Shown: piece by piece, positions 33,947 through 46,978 of the stretch | How the letters are laid out: every line of letters starts with the position of its first letter | Position numbering within the stretch: the stretch's first letter is position 1 | NCBI RefSeq assembly: GCF_003086295.3 | Contig: NC_092047.1 | Location: forward strand, 117,220,449-117,284,448 | DNA from: Arachis hypogaea | Lineage: Eukaryota; Streptophyta; Magnoliopsida; Fabales; Fabaceae | Direction of reading: 5' to 3' | Length of the DNA: 64,000 bases | Notes under the pieces: model-generated | The model's input: the letters and a program-made list of their open reading frames with translations, nothing else | Database searches by the model: none | Told to the model about the DNA's origin: nothing | Translations under genes and position numbers: made by a program

Positions 33947-34440
33947 TTTATTTTTTAGTATATTTAGTAAATTTTTAACAATTAAATTAAAATATTTTTT
34001 TAAAATTACAATTTATATTTTTAAAATATTTTTTAACTAAAATATATTTTAACATAATAAATAAAAATATTTTTATATTATTATACTTAAATATAGTTAA
34101 TAAATAAAAAATATTATAATTAAAAAATTTAAAAATATATATTCTTTTAAATAATTTTTTATAAACTCACTCAAAAAAATCTTATATCAACATTAACAAA
34201 ATTAACAATAGCCGGAGTGTCTTGTATAGAGATAATAATCAGAAAATAGTTAAAAATTTTGAACTCTATATTTAAATAAATAAAGAAATATATTATTTTT
34301 AATCATATAGCCAACTGGATAAATTGTTTGAATACATAAGTGTTACGTAGGTAACCTGAAATAGATGGATTGGACTTAGATGAAAGGCCCGAACGTTAGA
34401 AGGAGGTGATTTTCGACTTGGTTTGTGTCTGGGTACCGCT
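33947..34440. other. AT-rich spacer
   Basis: A very AT-rich stretch (long A/T runs at 33,960-34,160) with no recognised gene or element. Confidence 0.5.
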
Positions 34441-35520
34441 GTCCAAATTGTGAGTATTTGACAGAATGTGGAGTGGTACCTGTAAAGACACTCTGATGCC
34501 TAAATTAGTAATGGAGTAAGCAGGTTTAGAGAGTATTGGAACTTAGGTTTACCTGAGTGTGTTAGTGTATTTATAGGTGATGATCCAATAACCACCGTTG
34601 GAGTAGTTCCACTTTTGAAGGTGGATAACCGTCCCTTTATCTTAGGGTTGTTGAGATATCTCTTCTAGAAGTGGAGGAGAGATTTTAGGGGGCAGTTACT
34701 TATTTGAATAAGCGTTATCTGCCAGCTGAATCCGACCTCTTTGAGGAGGTTGGGTAGGTGGTAAAGGCCAACCTTTAGATTGGATCTTTTTGGCTTACTT
34801 GGGCTTGGACCATGGTATTGGGCCAGGGCATGAACAGTGCCCCTATTCGAGTCCGATCTCTTAGTTATGAGTTGGATTCGAGTATTAATTAAGCTTGGTT
34901 CCATTCAAGTCGGAAAACGACGTGATTTTAGTTTAAAATCGACGTGATTTTGAATTTCTCAAGCGTCATGTCTAATCAAACGTCACGTCCGTTTGGGATT
35001 TTGCATTTATACGTGAGGGCAGTTACATTGGTAACGGCGCGTTTCTTTAATGACTACATCGTTTTACTATTATACCCCTGGTCTGTTATAAATACTTTTC
35101 CCTCTTCTTTCTTTGTTTTCTTTCGTCTTCTCTTCAAAGTTTCTTTCCCTACTCTTTCGCTTTTTCACTCAAAAACTACCTTTAGTCTTTCGTTCTCGGG
35201 TGCTTCGTCGCTTTCTTTCGCCGTGACTACTTCTCTTCGATTCTTCAAAAAAGGTTGGTTCTTTTTTATCTTCCCTTGTCATTTGTGTAGTGCTTTCTTT
35301 ATTTATGCTTGGTGCACTTGCGTATTTGAGGGAAGTTTTATGCCCTTTTTAAGAATTTTTGCATGTTTATTTTACAAAAATCGCTTCTTCTGTCGCTTAG
35401 TGATTGTTTCCTTGTTTGCCTTGGAAGAAACTGTCTTATTTTTTGGGGCCCTGTTTTTTTTATGATTTTATTTTTTTTAGGTTTTATTGCTTTTATATAC
35501 ACTCCCTTATTGCTAAAAAA

Positions 35521-37403
35521 ATGTCTTTCCGTATCCCTGAGACCCTCTTGAGATGGGTAGATGATTCCGTACTTATTGAGAAACCTCTAGTAGATACTGA
35601 CTTCATAACCGAGCTTTGTACCCATCATAGATTTGTAGTCTTGAGGTTGATGAGCCTAAGTATGAATCAGTGGCCCCGGATCCTGAAGATCGGGTTTGCT
35701 GTGGGAGGATTGCTGATTCTGATTCTCATTTTTTCTTCATGTACGACTGCCTTTTCACCCGTTTAGGGGTTTCCCTTCCTTTTTCTGATTTTGAAATGGA
35801 AGTTTTGTCCCACTGCCGAGTTGCTCCTACCCAACTTCACCCTAATTCCTGGAATTTTCTGAAGATTTACCAGCTCGTCAACCAAGAGCTTGACCTTCTG
35901 ACTTCTTTAAAAATAATTTTCTATCTCTTCCACCTTACCCGATCTTTTAGCAACAAAACACACAGCAATTGGTATCTTTTCGGGCTATTCAGGGTCGGAA
36001 GATACTTTTCATTTTTGATGAGTTCTTTCATGACTTTAAAAACTTTTTCTTCAAGGTCCAGGCTATAGAGGGTCATCATCCCTTTTTCTTAATGAGAATA
36101 ACGAGCCCCGATTTTCTCTGTATTGGTCGGAGGCTTCCCCTGTTGATAAGTATAGCTTAGATGACTTGAATGAGGTAGAGGAGGTTGTTGTTGGGTTTTT
36201 TTGGGAGGCCTGGGGGAGAGCTCCAAATCTGGATACTAAGAAATTTCTCATTGGCCCTCCAAGTTTCGTCCAAACCGAGTTAGGTAGCCTTTGTTTCTTT
36301 GTGGCTGCTTTTGTGATATCTTCCGACTAGTATTTATCTAACCTGTATACTAATTGGTTTTGGTCTTCCTTCCAGAAATGGTGAAGAGTGGATCAATGCT
36401 GCTTATCAAAAGGTGCAAGAGGCAAAGAGGAAGGCTCGCGCCTGAGCTGATGCTACAAAGGTCGGAGCTTCTGCCACTCCTCCTCTCCCAGATTCAGATT
36501 TGGGGACCTCCTCCTCTCGTCCTATTCTGGTAAACCCTATTCATACTTCTTCTCTTCCTCCTCCTACTCCTGCCCCACCCGTTCAGCTCTTCGCCGAGCC
36601 TGAAAAGAAGAAGCGGAAGACCTCGGAGACTGGTTCTTCCACTGCTGGGGAAGCTAACTTCGATAGTCCGAAGTTTTCAAGGAAGCACATCCTTCCTTTT
36701 AGCCAAATTTCCATGGATGATGCTTTCTTGCAAAACCATCTTCAAATTCTTGCACGAGAGGGAATTCAGATGGCTGGGGTTTATACTGCCCTTCTTTACA
36801 TACTCGACAAAACTCCCTTGAGTTCTTTTCAAAAATTCATAGAGGACCTTCAGGGGAGGATTGTCCTGTATCAGGAAGAGGAGAAGAGGTTGCAGGAGGA
36901 GAATTTCTGGCTGAAGAAGGAGCTCACTCGATTCCAGGATAGGGAGAAAAAGCTTATGGCTCAATGTGCACTGGCTGAGGGGTTGAATGAAAAGGCGGAG
37001 CAAAATTATGTTAGACTTATTTTTGAGAATATTGATCTGCAGAAGCAGCTGGAGTTGAATCGGGAGGCTTATCAGGACCTGGAGGATTCTATTGTTGAAA
37101 GCTCGGAAGAGGCTTTTAGGGTGTTCAAAAAACAAGTCGGAGTTATTGCTCCTGACTTGGACCTTTCACCTCTCCATCCCGACAAAGTCGTCATTGATGG
37201 GACAATTGTCTCTCCTCCTCGTCATGAAACCGATTCTGAACTGAAGACTCGTGGACAGCGTATTGTTGAGTCTCCTCCTCATGAGATGGAGCAATAGGAA
37301 GGATTCATGTTGAGCTCTTCTGAAGCTCCGACTTCTGCCGCCGAAGAGACCCCTCAGACCCTTCCGACTCCTACAGCAGACCCGATTTCCACTCCCTGCT
37401 GAT
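35521..37403 (+). pseudogene. Decayed 'putative plant transposon' (Transposase_28-like) gene with coiled-coil tail
   Basis: The reading starts at ATG 35,521 (MSFRIPETLLRWVDDS) after a TTTTTTTTAG acceptor near 35,480. It continues through pieces in different frames: shifts near 35,645, 35,970 and 36,095, a likely intron near 36,283-36,374, and an in-frame TGA near 36,444. Then comes a longer open stretch 36,500-37,297 with a clear coiled coil (QEEEKRLQEENFWLKKEL), a stop, and more coding-like sequence. The start and the WEAWGR region resemble the plant family annotated as a putative gypsy-type transposon gene, common in peanut-like genomes. It is preceded by a TATA-like TTATAAATA near 35,087. 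The family name is from memory of its features and remains unproven. Confidence 0.5.
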
Positions 37404-37927
37404 GATTCCAATCCTCTTCTCGGTTTCCAATGATTTCCAACTACTAGGGCTTGGCTTGTGGATCCTTTTTGAACAATTTATTTTTATATGTTTGTTTCAT
37501 GTGGTGGTTCCTGACTCTTGACCCTTAATAGGGTCATTAACAACAACTATTTGTTTTGCTGGTCCTTTTTGGATAAGGGCCTTAACAAAATATTTTTATT
37601 ATATATGCTTTGCGGGTGTTTTTGATGTTTTTCTGAAAGCTTTTTGTGAAAAACCTTTTCTGATTTTCCGAGTTTGTAAAGAAAGCTTTTCATCATATGG
37701 ATTGTTAGACAATTTCACTATCGTCAAAATTTTTTGCCAAATTATTTCAAAAAAACCTTCGCTTCTATCTTTGAGGAGTATTCGTATCTCTTTTGTGTTT
37801 CATTATTTTGACTTTACATATTCAATTTTGCTTATCGAATTGTTTTCATAACTTAGGTCATTTTTGCGATGCATTTTGTTTTTTTTTCGGACTTTCCGAC
37901 TTTGTGAGTCGTTGGCAATATATATAT
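37404..37927. other. Downstream part of the decayed transposon gene
   Basis: T-rich transcript-like sequence (GGGTCATTAACAAC and GGGCCTTAACAAAAT repeats near 37,530 and 37,580). It probably belongs to the 3' end of the decayed transposon unit. No reading frame of note. Confidence 0.35.
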
Positions 37928-38215
37928 TTTTTTTTGAATTAAAGCGTGCTCAACACAGTACAGTGGAGCAATTAGAGTCTAGGCCATATGTAAAAATTAA
38001 GTACAAAACATGACTAACAACCCCAAGTGATATCATCCTTGGCAGCTTTGCTTTTGTCATCAACAACCAAAGGGGGCACTACCAAGCCACTCGTTAGAGA
38101 ACATGAAGGACTTGTTGATTATTTCCACAACTCCTGAGCCATGATTATTGAAGACTCGATCATTCCTTTCGAGCCAGATTGTCCAAATGACAGTAAAAAA
38201 TCCAACTAACTACCT
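37928..38215 (-). mobile_element. 5'-truncated LINE tail
   Basis: The minus strand encodes WTIWLERND..., continuing to EWLGSAPFGC and a stop. It matches in pattern the last 45 residues of the intact LINE's ORF2 (WNVWLERN... EWIGVDPFCC). A 3' UTR follows, ending in an A-run (TTTTTTTTTT on the plus strand at about 37,928). This is the expected remnant of incomplete target-primed reverse transcription. The 5' border near 38,215 is approximate. Confidence 0.75.
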
Positions 38216-38595
38216 CTTTTTCTCAATATTATTTTCGAGTTATCATGATCGTCTTTTATAACCTCTTTACACTGATTTGTATCTCGTTGTTTTATCTCGT
38301 CGACCACTCAAGTGGTCAAAGAATTTTCACGCTTTTTCAAACTTAAATCGGTACCATTTGTATAATAATGTTACTAATGAAATTATGAAGAGATAAAATA
38401 AATGTTTATTGATTATAAGTTGCAGACGATAATTCTAGAAACAAGCCTCTGTGCTTAAATGACTCTTGAAGGATTGAAGGGCTCCCCGGCCATGTCAAAT
38501 TAAATACCACGACTATTCATTTCTAGCTATACGTGTGAAATGTGTCCAAGAGCCGTTTTAAATTTTTTATGTGCTCCATATAGTGTAACATACAA

Positions 38596-39101
38596 GAGGT
38601 AATACTGAATTTGATTTCTGAATTTATACAAAAATTTAATTTAATTTTTTAAATTTTAATTATTTTTTTATTTTTAAATTTTGTAAGCGTGACTTATATT
38701 AATTTAAGACCATTTTTGATACAAAAATATTAATATAACAGTGATATAGATAATTAAATATTACACTAGAATTTGTAAAACGATATTATTTTGATTTTGA
38801 CCTTCAAATAATTCAAAAATGACGTCAGATAATTTGTTTTGAAAGAAAAAATTCAATAAATACCACTTTTGATATTTTTTAGGTTATTTGAATACCAAAA
38901 CAAAAATAACGTCAGAATTTAACGTGACACTATATTAGCTATCTATATCAGCGTTCTATTAATATTTGTGTGTTAAAAATTATTTCAAGAATTGATATGA
39001 ATCACATTTGTAAAATTTGAGAACTACACAAAGACAATTAAATTTTAAGAATTAAATTAAAACTCACAAATAAATTGAGAGACCAAATTAAATATTATCT
39101 C
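38596..39101. repeat. MITE, about 506 bp, near-perfect 9-bp target duplication
   Basis: The left end GAGGTAATACTGAATTTG pairs with the inverse of the right end (GAGATAATATTTAATTTG read on the minus strand), and similarity continues about 100 bases inward. The flanks are AACATACAA and AACATATAA, a 9-bp duplication with one difference. The interior is AT-rich and non-coding. Probably Mutator-related. Confidence 0.7.
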
Positions 39102-39168
39102 AACATATAAATATAAATCATACTACTTACATATGAAATAATTTTTTATCTTTCATAAATATTTTTTA

Positions 39169-39445
39169 GAGAAAAGGACAAATAGGTCCCTAACCTTTTG
39201 TCGCGCGGACATTTTCGTCCCTGACTATTGAAAAATACTTTTAAGTTCTTGACTTTCACAAAATTTGGACAGATCAGTCCCTCCATCTAAATGCCTCCGT
39301 CAGGGACTGATCCGTTCAAATGCCTCCGTCAGGGACTGGTCTGTCCAAGTTTTGTGAAGGTCAATGACTTAAAAGTATTTTTTAATGGTCAGGAACGAAA
39401 ATGTCCGCGGGACAAAAGGTTAGGGACCTATTTGTCTTTTTTTTC
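39169..39445. repeat. MITE copy B, same family as 32,371-32,646
   Basis: Starts GAGAAAAGGACAAATAGGTC and ends with its inverse (GACCTATTTGTC, then T-run and C). Same interior blocks and almost the same length (277 bp) as copy A. Flanks are TATTTTTTA and TATTTTTCA, a 9-bp duplication with one mismatch. Confidence 0.85.
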
Positions 39446-42400
39446 TATTTTTCATTATACTACACTAATTATAAATAAGTTTAATTATTCAGTTATTATA
39501 AATTTGATTATTTTATTATAAAAATTTAATTAGGAAATATATATATATTAATTGACTTAATAATTAATTTTTAGTATATAAAATATTTTTACTTATATAC
39601 ATTAACTTTATATAGTGACGTTGTAATTGAAAGGATCGGAATAGATGCCACGAGCATCAATACTACCACCATACAAAATCGTTGATAACAATACATCGAA
39701 TATATATTGTATTGCCTATTCCCAAACATCATTACTTTGTTTAATCAAAGGAGCTATTCTTTCTTGATTAGGCTCTAAAATGCCAAAATCAAATCACGAT
39801 GATATTCTTTTAAAAGACAAAAACCATGACGTTTTTTTACCTGAAAACTTGTGTTTTGCAGTATAATAGAATAATATTGGATACATTGTGCTTGCTAACT
39901 TTACCTAATTCGTTCCCCGTGTGTAATATAAAGTAGAGTAGCACTACTTAATTTTCTGTCTTCCTTGCATCACTTCACACATTTACATTTTATTTTATTT
40001 TGCTAAGAACATTCATACATTATTCATACATTTTATTTTATTTTAAATATGTACACTCTACATACATTATTCGAACAAGTAACCTTAAAATTAATAATTA
40101 TCTCATGTATATGTTCTTTAAATTTAAATTTCAGATGATTTACATTTGATTTTTATTCTACTCTCTTTCTCAAATTTGTCTTTAGATTTGGTTATATATA
40201 ACAGATATCATAATTAGGATTAAAAATTTATGAATACAATTATACATTTAAGTTATTTATAAAGACATTTATATCATATTAGGTTGTTAATTCTTCAACC
40301 GAACTAATTCATAAAATTTCAATACTTTCGATAATAAGAAAATCTTATTAAATATCGATAACAACAAAGAAAGCATAGTTGAGTATATTCACCAAAAAAA
40401 AAAAAGCATAGTTGAGTATAGATTAATCAAAAATACTAGGTGTTTAATTTTTTTGAGTAATAAAATTTAATTAACTTGTATAAAAAATAAAGTGTGCCAT
40501 TTTTTTTAATGATCATCATCTTTTTATTTTTTTTCACAAGTGTTCAGAAAATTAAGATATAGAAATTTTGATGCATATAACATAAATTTTGGTATACAGC
40601 GTATCGATTTTAGTATACAACACAAAATATTTTTAAGAATTACATGCCTAAAATATTAACACTCAACCAATGAAATATACACAATACATAAATTTTTATG
40701 AATAACACAAAAATCTTATTGCATAGCATAAAATGTTTAATGTGTAAGATATAAATTTTTAGAAGACTACAGAACATTGACTAACCTAACTAACAAAATA
40801 TATTCGCAGCAAAAATTTGTACTATATGTAAAGATTTGTGTGCTATGTGCAAAAATATGTGTGATATAAATGAAAATTTGTACGCTACATCGATAAATTT
40901 GTGTTATGTGTAAAATTTTGAATATCATACTTTAAAAATTTGTGTATTATACTAATAAATTTTTGTGTTATCTAACAAAAATTTAAACAAAAATTTGTGT
41001 ATGCAGAAAATACGAGAAAAAAGAAGAATAATATATGCACGCATTTTTTTTTTGGACTCTGCATTATTTTAATTGGACTTAGTTATAAAAAGATTTGTAC
41101 ACATAAACATTATTGTAGATTAATATTCCAAGTGATAAGTTATATTTTTTTTTTTCAAAGTGGTAATAAATAATAATACCACATATAACTTACCTAACTT
41201 ATATTGGTACTAAGACATATTATTTAGAATAATCAAAACGAGATTTAAAAAAAATTATAACTAAGCATATACAATAAAATAAACAAAAGGCACAAACAAG
41301 CTGGATTAACTAATCAAAGTTAAAGCTAGGAGCTAAGCAGAGTAAAAGCAGCTTTTTGCAATAGGTATCACTCAAGAGATCTTATAATCTATCATCACAA
41401 GAGAAATTAATTAGTTACGCTCCAGTGCTCCACTTCTGATATAAGCAAGACAAACATTCATAATCATAACAGATGTCATATTCTGGAAAGCCTATCAGGC
41501 TAAAATGTCTTATTAAAAAGAGTTTTAGCTGCCATAAACCTTGAACTCTTAGTTGTTAATATGATAATGATAACCATATTAATTAGTGATTTTGTGATAG
41601 GAGCAAGGAGGAGACGGGGGTCCATTAATTATTTGTTATTAGTGTAAATACTAAATAGCCACATGGTTATCCGTTGATTCTGAGCAAAAAGGTGTTCGTG
41701 TGGGTCGGTAAAAGGATCGCTGAAATGGAGATTTGGCAACGCTGTCTTTGTAACAACACGTCACTACCCAACTGTCGCCTCCACTCTTCTTCCCCCCATT
41801 CTAATAATATAATCGGTATTATTAGCTAACTAAATACAACTAAATTAATTCAAATCTAATAAAAATCATTTCCACAAATTTTTGTTGAAGAAAAAAAAAT
41901 ACATAAAAACAAAAACAAAAAATAGATTAAATTTACTTACAGAACAAATAACAATAAAACAATCAAAATAATTTTTTTTAGAAAAATAAGAAAGAAAAAT
42001 ATTACCAAATCGACAGAAATTGGTTTGACAATGTTCAAATGGCCAAAAAGTGAAAAAGGAAATTATACTATTATAAGGAAAATAATAAAAGAGCTATTAC
42101 AGTTTTTAAATAATTTAACAACGATTAATCTTTCCATATATATATTTTTAAAAAATATTATACATACATACAAATAATTAATTTAAGGGACTTAATTTTG
42201 CGATATAATTGATATTTTGTGACAACGGAAGCAAATTATTTCCACCGCAATGGAGTACCGACTCTCACCTAAAATTAACTTTTCGACAAGCAATATACTG
42301 TTACCGTGACATAATAAAAAAAAAACAATAAATAAAAAGGTTGAATATAAGGAGGAATGAATAAATAGGGGATGATGGGAATCGAGTAGAGCCACAAGTG

Positions 42401-42561
42401 GATCGGAGAGGGAGAAGCAACAATGGAGGTGGCGGAGCTCTGGTGGTTGCTCTGCTTTCTCTGACTACTACTGTCTCTCTGTACTCTGCTGCTCTTAATT
42501 GAAATACACAACCAACCAAACTACCAATAGCGTACAGCGATAATAGGAATAGCACAAGAGA
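39446..42561. other. AT-rich intergenic region with degenerate short repeats
   Basis: About 3.1 kb upstream of the DUF21 gene. From about 40,550 to 41,000 an imperfect motif like AAAATTTGTGTGCTATGTG recurs many times on both strands, a decayed tandem array. The 42,370-42,560 stretch just upstream of the DUF21 start is GA/CT-rich and probably 5' UTR and promoter. No other gene recognised. Confidence 0.45.
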
Positions 42562-45500
42562 ATGGCGGTGGAGTATACCTGCTGCGAATCAAAGTTCTTC
42601 ATCAACATAGCGGTCATCGTGCTGCTCGTCTTGTTCGCGGGCTTGATGTCGGGCCTCACCTTGGGCCTCATGTCTCTCAGCCTCGTCGATCTCGAGGTCC
42701 TTGCCAAATCTGGCACTCCTCAGGATCGTATCCACGCAGGTACCTCTCTCTCTCTCTCTCTGATTTCAACGATTACGTGCAAACTAAACTTGCTTAGCTT
42801 TTCTATTTACATACTTAGCTTTTTGTTATGTATCGGTATTCGTATTCATATTCTTCCCCGGTAAAAAATTGATTGATTATAGCTAGCTATATGTAGCACT
42901 GATGGTTCATGGTTCATCTAATTGGTTGGATAAACCGGGAACAAGATGAAACAAGTTAAGTGCAATTCGTGATCTGTAGTTTAGTTCTGGAATTATCCAT
43001 TATTTTAGAGCTGTAAATAGGGGAAGAAAACGCGAGGGTTGTTTAGTTCAGATTTGTTAATTATATATTCTCTTACTTTATGAATTCCTTTTGTTGTCAC
43101 TGCAGAGAAGATATTGCCGGTTGTCAAAAATCAACATTTGTTGCTCTGTACTTTGCTGATTTGCAATGCTGCAGCCATGGAGGTACAACTCAAAATATTC
43201 CCGAATGGTTTTAATACTTTAAAGACAAAATTGATTCTGATTTTTTTTTTTAATATGTTTTTCCAGGCGCTTCCTATTTTTCTTGATAGTCTTGTTACTG
43301 CATGGGGTGCTATCCTGATTTCGGTGACGTTAATTCTTCTGTTTGGTGAGGTGAGAAACTCATGTATGCCTTTATTTGTGTTAAATAAATACACACACAT
43401 GACATGTTTTAAAAAGACTGTTTCATCCTCCACCTTGTAGCTCAGGAACTATAATAAAGTTATGGAGGATGTGGTAAATTTCTCTTCCTCACGAGTTATT
43501 CATCATTCAAATCTTTTTTTTTTTTTTAATTTTCAATCATGAGATAGAGTTAACGTTTGTAAATCTGACTTTCTACATTTTCAATCTTTGTTCTTCACTG
43601 AATCCTGCTCAATGTTGATTATAAATTATGTATATGCTAGCCTTGATATGCTTTGCATTGCATGTAAAAGTGCTCTGACATATGTCTTACTTGTGTGAAG
43701 ATTATACCCCAATCTGTTTGTTCTCGGTATGGTTTAGCGATTGGCGCAACGGTGGCTCCCTTTGTCCGTGTGCTTGTATGGATCTGTTATCCAATTGCTT
43801 TTCCAATTAGCAAGGTGACATAAATTGAGCAAACTTTGAATTTATATATGAATGCTTCATTTCTGTAAGCAGGGGCCAAATTGAATTTTATGTCCTCATA
43901 CCGATATTCTGTTCATCCTTGGCTTTTTGGTGCATTTATATGGTTTTTCAGTTGTTGGACTTTTTGCTGGGCCATCGAAATGAAGCCCTTTTCCGCAGAG
44001 CCGAGTTAAAAACACTCGTAAATTTGCATGGTAATGAGGTCTGTATCAGAGCTATATGTTGTTTTTTATTAATATAACGACATCCATCTCTATTGTATAG
44101 TCTTTTTATCAATTTGTTATAAAATTGCACAAAGTAGGTATCCCGCACTCATCCTGTTCTTTCATATGTATGCTGCACATATATCTACCTTCTTATATTT
44201 AATTTAATTTTCCTGGATTGTTAATAGGGACAATCTTATATACTTACTCTTCTGGTTATGTGGGAGTCCTTTGCTCCAAATATTCATGTTTCCACTTGTT
44301 TTTGTTGCTGTTCATTATTGGATTGCATTAGGCTGGAAAAGGTGGGGAACTAACACATGATGAAACAACAATCATTGCTGGGGCACTTGAACTCAGTGAG
44401 AAGACCGCTAGCGATGCGATGACTCCTATATCTGACACATTTGCCATTGATATTAATTCCAAACTTGATAGGTAAGTTGTATTAAAAATTTAGATAGTGT
44501 AGTTTTTAATTTAGTACATATTTTATTCATCTAATTTAACACCAATTATTTGAGCAGGGAGCTGATGAACCTAATATTGGAGAGGGGGCACAGCAGAGTC
44601 CCGGTCTATTATGAGCAGCCTACAAATATTATTGGACTTATACTGGTACCGATTTTCCTTCGTTATTATTCACCTTTACCATTTAACATTCTTGGAGTCA
44701 TATTGAGTTCTATAAACTCTTGAATAAGTTTCATCATAGTTTTAAGTTACTTCCTGATAATGGAACTATATGTGAAAGTTCTACTTTAGGCTCTAGATGA
44801 TAATGCCTTCCTTCGGCAAACTATTTGACCGGATAACATATAGTCCTATAGCAGGTTTTCCCCTTGTTAGGCCTCAAAAATTTTATCGATTCGTTTATAG
44901 GCATAAGTGGCAGTTAGAGGCAGTGTTATGTCTGCTTGAGCACCAATGATGCGTCAACTGTATGCAATGCCTTGTTTCGGTCTCCATTTTGTTTTCTAAA
45001 TATTTTCTGCTTAATTTTAGGTCAAGAATTTATTGACAATGGATCCAGAAGAGGAAGCATCTGTGAAGAGTGTAACCATACGCAGGATTCCAAGGTATCT
45101 TATATATTTCTTGTAGGTTTTATGGGGATAGGCACATTGGTTCCATATTCTTTAACCGAAAATTGATATTCAGAAATTACCTACATTCACAGGGTTCCAG
45201 AAAGTATGCCCCTCTATGATATATTGAATGAGTTCCAGAAGGGCCATAGCCACATGGCTGTTGTTGTAAGACGGTGTGACAAGACAAATCAACCATCTTC
45301 CCAAAACTCTGGCAATGGTAAGAACAGGCTGTAACTTGTAATCAATATGTTTCCTTGCCAAAATTTTGTTAACTTTCTCTCATAATAACTGAATGCTACA
45401 CTGCTACGTATCTCATGTGTGTGAAATAGAGTCAGTGAAGGATGTGAAGGTGGATATTGATGGTGAAAAACCCCCACACGAGAAAAAGGTGAAACCCAAG

Positions 45501-45833
45501 ATGCCACTCCATAAGTGGAAAAGCTTTCCAAATACAAACAAGTCGATTAAGGGATCTCGGAGCAAAAAATGGACAAAAAATATGTACTCGGATATTCTGG
45601 AGATAGATAATGGAAGTCCACTTCCAAAACTCCCCGAAGAAGAAGAAGCTGTTGGAGTAATTACGATGGAAGATGTTATTGAAGAACTACTACAGGTAAA
45701 CTCTTGACATCTAGTCGAAGACGAGCTTTATTTACTCAAATCAAAATCTAGTAGGAATCTGTTGCTGACATTAATTTTTGTTTTGTAGGAGGAGATCTTC
45801 GATGAGACAGATCATCATTTTGAATTCTCATGA
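42562..45833 (+). CDS. DUF21 and CBS-domain membrane protein (CNNM/CorC-like)
   Basis: Eleven coding exons: 42562-42739, 43106-43182, 43267-43350, 43701-43814, 43952-44038, 44332-44471, 44558-44645, 45021-45094, 45193-45317, 45430-45695, 45789-45833. All have GT-AG borders and consistent phase, predicting about 425 residues, the full length of its plant relatives. The DUF21 part (about 10-190) has hydrophobic helices, starting with [22 protein letters not shown] and including [17 protein letters not shown] and ILLFGEIIPQ. A CBS pair follows, with [13 protein letters not shown] and [10 protein letters not shown], then [23 protein letters not shown] near the end. Relatives are CNNM/CorC-like membrane proteins linked to Mg2+ or other metal handling; the plant function is not established. 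It closely resembles the roughly 424-residue Arabidopsis DUF21 subgroup. Confidence 0.93.
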
Positions 45834-46978
45834 CGATGGCTTTCACCAATTGTAGTTTAGTATCAGTGTTCATGTATTTATAATTTGTTGTTAATTAGGT
45901 ACTGCGGTTTAGAGTGAAAATGCTGCTGTTAGCAATGTGAGTATATATGTAATATGGAAGTTCAAGATGTTATCGCTTTATCAAATGTAGGGACAAGAAG
46001 ATATCGATGCTTTCAAACTTTTCTGTTACGAGATATACATCAATATCAATATATGTACATGTGTTGCAAGGAAAAAATGGGGCATGCCAGCAAATCACGT
46101 TTTGTTCTGAATTATTGACAGCTACTTATACTGATTGCAGATGTATTGAGTAATCATTATGGATAACCAGTTACCTATTTGAGACGTTATGTGCTTAAGC
46201 TGAAAAGATGATCATATGTTTACTGCATGATGATTCATCTCACAACGAGGATGCATGTGTCAATGCTTTTTCTTCTTACGTATTCAACTAAACAAAACAT
46301 TTTGCCCACGGTCGTGTTTGTTTAGCTTTTTTTCCCATTTCATTTTCGAGCCTGTCATATCACAGCTTCTACTGCACATGATACAACATTTTAAGACGCG
46401 CCATGAATCAAATTTACCAACTTGTCTTTGAATTCGCAGTTAGTAAATTTATCATTTACATGTTGGGCTCAGAAACACGCTTTGTATGGTACAAAACGTA
46501 TTCATACAAAGCATAGTCTTCAGATCATCCAACTTCAATGTTACAGGGCTTATAGCTAGGGTACATTAGTTATTAGTGATGATGTTTTTTCACTTTCTCT
46601 ATTTTCTTATGCTTGGAGAGTTGGAACTCTGTTTGGTGGGTCATACCCTTCTTATTCTCCTTATCAGAGCTGTTAGAACTTAGAAGTTAGAACTTAGAAA
46701 TGAGATTTTTTGGGTTCGTCTAAAATTAGCTCAACTCCTTTGCGTTTATCTAATGCACCGTACAATTTAAAACATTAGATTAGATTGATAGTAAATCTAA
46801 TGGTTTATATTTAATCTATAAATAATTTATTAAAATTTACAAATAACTTATTAAAATTTATACTAAAAGACATCAAGTTTTAATATTTTAAATTTGTCCC
46901 AACAATAAAATCTAAATTTGCTATCCCTCGTTTCAGCTCGTGAAAGAACTTCCCAAAAAAAACCTATCATCACGGTCA
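45834..46978. other. 3' flank of the DUF21 gene and spacer
   Basis: The first 250 bases look like the 3' UTR of the DUF21 gene. The rest is AT-rich with no recognised gene. An AT-rich block at 46,882-46,930 may be part of a worn terminal repeat (see findings). Confidence 0.4.

Noticed and set aside
34440..35520. Possible terminal repeat or promoter unit of an autonomous transposon upstream of the decayed transposon gene
   Set aside because: Transcript-like sequence and a TATA-like motif are visible, but no inverted or direct terminal repeat could be paired by eye.
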